Shown: positions 33,990 to 36,479 of the stretch, piece by piece | Layout of the letters: each line of letters opens with the position of its first letter | How positions within the stretch are numbered: position 1 is the stretch's first letter | From: Lachnospiraceae bacterium | Lineage (GTDB): Bacteria; Bacillota; Clostridia; Lachnospirales; Lachnospiraceae | Length of the DNA stretch: 36,479 bases | Direction: 5' to 3' | Assembly (NCBI GenBank): GCA_024696945.1 | Contig: JAILGF010000101.1 | Span: 1 to 36,479 of the forward strand | Made by a program: the position numbers and the translations under genes | The notes under the pieces: generated by a model | Seen by the model: only the letters and a program-made list of their open reading frames with translations | Databases searched by the model: none | Told to the model about the DNA's origin: nothing

Positions 33990-35237
33990 TTACAGGTTGA
34001 TGCATATCCTTGTTCCGAGATCGGTTCTTGATATAACGGTGAAACTTCCTTTGTGCTTTTCGACTATCCACTTGGCGATCGATAAGCCAAGGCCGGTTCC
34101 TTCGCGGGTACGTGCTTCATCGGCTCTGTAGAAGCGGTCAAACATATGCTGTACATCTGCTTCTTTCATGCCTATGCCCGAATCCTGCACCATCAGATAA
34201 GGACGGCCCTTTTCGTTTACACCTGTCGCAAGAACTATCTCATCTCCATTTTCTGTATACTTGGCTGCGTTGTCAACAAGTATTCTAACAGCTTGTTTAA
34301 TGAGTGCGGGATCTGCCGATACATTAAGAGGCGCACCGTAAGTTCTTACCTTATAAGGGTGATTTTCATCTATCATTAACGATTCTTCATAGATTTCTTC
34401 CATGAGAGAATTAAGTTCGACATTTTCAAGTTTAAGTTCGGTCCTGCCGCTGTCACCTCTTGCAAGGAACAGAAGCTGCTCCACGAGGTGCTTCATGTTT
34501 GAAGCTTCGTTTTGGATCGCATTGATCGATTCGTCCAAAACTTTCTCGTCTTCTCGTCCCCATCTTGCGAGCATGTTCGCATAGCCTTCGATCACGGCTA
34601 TGGGGGTACGAAGCTCATGTGACGCGTCATTTACGAATCTCGCCTGCTGGCGGTAATTTTCCTTCATCCTGCCGATAAGATTGTTCATGGCTGTTTCAAT
34701 GCCCTGAAGCTCGGCGTCGTGAAGAAGTATCTCTTTATTGTCCTCGGGTTCTATCTTTGAGATGGCGTTCTCAAGTAACTGATATTTGTCCTCGTTGAAT
34801 TCAAAGTTGGCTATCTCATCTGCTCTTGCGGCGAGTGCATCGATCGGTGTCAGTATCTTATTTATCTTTGCGTGCTCGGAAGGGATCGAAAAAAGTGTTC
34901 CGAGAACGGATAGCACCAGGTTAATGCCCGCTACCCCGACTGCCATTACCATTATAAGAAAAGCATTCTCTGTAAATACGACCGTTCCCGAAGGCTCGGC
35001 TATCGTATAAGTCAGCGAAGAAATGCCGTTTTTTATGCTGAAAAAATGCCTGTTGGAAAGCACTATGCCTCCGCATAAGCTGATCTCATTATAAATTGCC
35101 CAAATTAACGGTATTAACAGAGAAAGCCCGAAAGAGCCTGATATTGCTCTGTCGAGCCTTCTTAAGGATATCATTGACTGGATCTTGCCTCTTATCGAGC
35201 GGATCCTCTTTTGTTCGTTATTCGGATTTGATGACAT
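33990..35237 (-). CDS. Sensor histidine kinase
   Basis: A 415-residue membrane sensor kinase. Spans lie at about residues 36-50 and 91-118 around a short extracytoplasmic loop of about 40 residues, too small for a typical ligand domain. A HAMP-like linker follows, then the H-box NDASHELRTPIAVIEG (phosphorylated His207), the N-box LVDNAAKYTENG, G1 VQDSGIGM, an F-box and G2 GTGLGLSIAKW. It pairs with the overlapping OmpR-type regulator (20-base overlap). The signal is unknown; cell-envelope sensing and control of the adjacent operon are guesses. Confidence 0.92.
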   Translation of the reverse strand: MSSNPNNEQKRIRSIRGKIQSMISLRRLDRAISGSFGLSLLIPLIWAIYNEISLCGGIVLSNRHFFSIKNGISSLTYTIAEPSGTVVFTENAFLIMVMAVGVAGINLVLSVLGTLFSIPSEHAKINKILTPIDALAARADEIANFEFNEDKYQLLENAISKIEPEDNKEILLHDAELQGIETAMNNLIGRMKENYRQQARFVNDASHELRTPIAVIEGYANMLARWGREDEKVLDESINAIQNEASNMKHLVEQLLFLARGDSGRTELKLENVELNSLMEEIYEESLMIDENHPYKVRTYGAPLNVSADPALIKQAVRILVDNAAKYTENGDEIVLATGVNEKGRPYLMVQDSGIGMKEADVQHMFDRFYRADEARTREGTGLGLSIAKWIVEKHKGSFTVISRTDLGTRICINL

Positions 35238-35934
35238 ATCCTACTCCTCGTACGGTCTGTATCATTTTAACGCCAAAAACATCATCTATTTTGGAACGAA
35301 GAAACCTTACATAAACATCAACGACGTTTGTCTCTCCGACATAATCGTAGCCGCATACTTTCTCCAAAAGTGTATCTCTTGAAAGAACGATGTCCATGTT
35401 CTGAAGCAAAGTCTCAAGCATTAAGAATTCTCTGTTCGTAAGCGATATCTCCTGATTGTTGTATGTAACTCTGCGCTTCTTTTCTTCGAGTTTGAGACCG
35501 TTCCATACATACACGCCGTCCTCAACCTTTCCGGTCGCAAGAGACTGCGTGTTGTCTACGGTTATCTGTTTGTTGTGCTGCTTAAGCGCCACACGGATCC
35601 TTGCAAGAAGTTCCTCTATGGCGAAAGGTTTTGTAATGTAATCTACCGCACCTGCGTCAAGCCCCGCAACTTTATCCATGACAGCGTCTCTTGCGGTAAG
35701 AAGAATTACGGGTACATCATAATCGGGGCCTAGCCTTCTTAAAACTTCAAGGCCGTTAAGCCCCGGAAGCATGATGTCCAATAGTATGAGGTCATATTCA
35801 CGTGTGGAAGCCATTTCAAGCGCTGTTCTGCCGTCCATGGCTTTCTCCACCGTGTATCCTTCATGTATGAGCTCAAGTTCGGTGAACCTGGCAAGTTTTT
35901 CCTCGTCTTCTACTACCAAAATGCGGGTACTCAA
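35218..35934 (-). CDS. OmpR/PhoB-family response regulator
   Basis: A 238-residue regulator. The receiver domain has acidic residues at VVEDEE, phospho-acceptor Asp53 in LILLDIMLPG, Thr80 in LLTARD and Lys102 in TKPFA. The C-terminal winged-helix domain (from about residue 145) ends IQTVRGVGYVIK. The start is TTG 35934; AAGGAGAAC at 5-base spacing decides it. It is cotranscribed with and overlaps its kinase. Targets are unknown. Confidence 0.94.
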   Translation of the reverse strand: MSTRILVVEDEEKLARFTELELIHEGYTVEKAMDGRTALEMASTREYDLILLDIMLPGLNGLEVLRRLGPDYDVPVILLTARDAVMDKVAGLDAGAVDYITKPFAIEELLARIRVALKQHNKQITVDNTQSLATGKVEDGVYVWNGLKLEEKKRRVTYNNQEISLTNREFLMLETLLQNMDIVLSRDTLLEKVCGYDYVGETNVVDVYVRFLRSKIDDVFGVKMIQTVRGVGYVIKSE

Positions 35935-35935
35935 T

Positions 35936-36457
35936 TTAGTTCTCCTTGTTGCCGTTAAATTCGTCCTTTATGTTGTCAACATATTCGCCGGCTTTGTCCA
36001 TTGCCTTGTTGACCGTTTCGAAATCTGCCTCACCCATGAAAGAGTATCTTACTCCGAAGAAGAGTGAAATGAGCATTACGGGAAGTGTTACGTGGAATGT
36101 GAAGATAAGTAATACGATCATTGCCCATACAGGGATCTTGATGATCACGTTTGACTTATGTGTTACCACGAAGAAGTTCTCGTTACCCTTTTTCCAGCTT
36201 GACTTGCAGAATTCTTTAAACTTTTCACCGTTCTCTGAAGAAGTCTTCTTGTTGCTTTTCTTTTCTTCGCCGTCAACCACTACAGATGAAACAACGATCT
36301 CGCCGTTACTCATTGTGTTTGCGGTCTTGCCTTCTTTTTCAAGATATATCATCGCATCGAGAAGATCACCGTTTGAAGCTTCAAGTGCCTTCTTGGCTTC
36401 TTCGTAACTAACGTTTGCTCTCTGTCTTAATTTTTCAACCTTTTCAAATTCATCCAT
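35936..36457 (-). CDS. DUF4342 protein with N-terminal UBA-like domain
   Basis: A 173-residue protein. Residues 1-45 (EFEKVEKLRQRANVSYEEAKKALE) form a UBA/TS-N-like three-helix domain, as in elongation factor Ts and other nascent-chain binders. After a charged Ser/Lys linker, residues about 85-155 match DUF4342, with a hydrophobic hairpin (NVIIKIPVWAMIVLLIFTF, VTLPVMLISLFFGV) that is probably membrane-associated. Function is unestablished; an envelope or stress role is suggested by its two-component neighbours. Start ATG 36457 has AAAGGAGAAAAC upstream, and the stop is 1 base before the regulator's start codon. Confidence 0.87.
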   Translation of the reverse strand: MDEFEKVEKLRQRANVSYEEAKKALEASNGDLLDAMIYLEKEGKTANTMSNGEIVVSSVVVDGEEKKSNKKTSSENGEKFKEFCKSSWKKGNENFFVVTHKSNVIIKIPVWAMIVLLIFTFHVTLPVMLISLFFGVRYSFMGEADFETVNKAMDKAGEYVDNIKDEFNGNKEN

Positions 36458-36479
36458 TTTTGTTTTCTCCTTTTGTGTA

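Noticed and set aside
1-36479. CRISPR arrays, tRNA or rRNA genes, prophage or toxin-antitoxin modules
   Set aside because: No regularly spaced repeats, cloverleaf-like or rRNA-like stretches, integrase or paired small toxin-antitoxin frames were seen.

Overview
The window is a surface-polysaccharide (capsule/EPS) and sugar-modification locus of a moderately AT-rich Gram-positive bacterium. A clostridial Firmicute of the Lachnospiraceae type is my best guess. The grounds are strong GGAGG ribosome-binding sites, TTG and GTG starts, a Wzz/CpsC-like chain-length protein, tightly overlapping genes and the general look of the proteins; no rRNA or other phylogenetic marker is present. Almost every gene is on the minus strand, so transcription runs from high to low coordinates. 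By eye the middle (about 6-31 kb) is more AT-rich than the two ends, as expected for an exchangeable cassette between more stable flanks.

Reading with transcription: (1) 36.5-33.7 kb is a conserved-looking block: a UBA-like/DUF4342 protein, an OmpR-type response regulator, a histidine kinase and a thioredoxin, closed by a hairpin terminator. (2) At 33.6 kb a candidate promoter starts the polysaccharide region with a chain-length protein whose C-terminal domain looks like a BY-kinase domain without a P-loop. (3) From 32.1 kb, behind a second candidate promoter, comes a PglE/PglC/PglD-like trio (aminotransferase, initiating phosphoglycosyl transferase, acetyltransferase). It is followed by glycosyltransferases, acetyltransferases, a Wzy-like polymerase and an F420-hydrogenase-beta-like iron-sulfur protein (29-21.4 kb). 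(4) A decayed IS110-family element lies at 19.85-21.24 kb beside the stump of a truncated gene. (5) 19.6-6.2 kb holds a pyruvyltransferase, an acetyltransferase and a probable nucleotide-sugar/nonulosonate module: PseB-like dehydratase, PseC-like aminotransferase, second DegT aminotransferase, Gfo/Idh/MocA oxidoreductase, two SpsF-like cytidylyltransferases, aldo/keto reductase, class III aminotransferase and two HP-motif transferase-like proteins. The gene after these is a stump of a NeuB-family synthase with a good RBS and the N-terminal family motif. It ends abruptly next to IS66 debris. (6) 3.8-6.2 kb contains two decayed IS66-type elements in tandem, and a third lies at 9.5-10.0 kb. (7) The left end has an ABC exporter and the GDP-L-fucose genes gmd and fcl; gmd has an apparent one-base deletion in its fifth codon.

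Together, PglE/C/D-like enzymes could start a lipid-linked repeat unit, the glycosyltransferases extend it, acetyl- and pyruvyltransferases decorate it, Wzy and the Wzz-like protein polymerise it, and gmd/fcl supply GDP-fucose. The most interesting part is the CMP-sugar module. Its enzyme set does not match a textbook pseudaminic or legionaminic pathway, and its NeuB-type step is broken here, so it is either a recently inactivated pathway or depends on a synthase elsewhere. No complete Wzx flippase is seen; the ABC exporter may serve that role.
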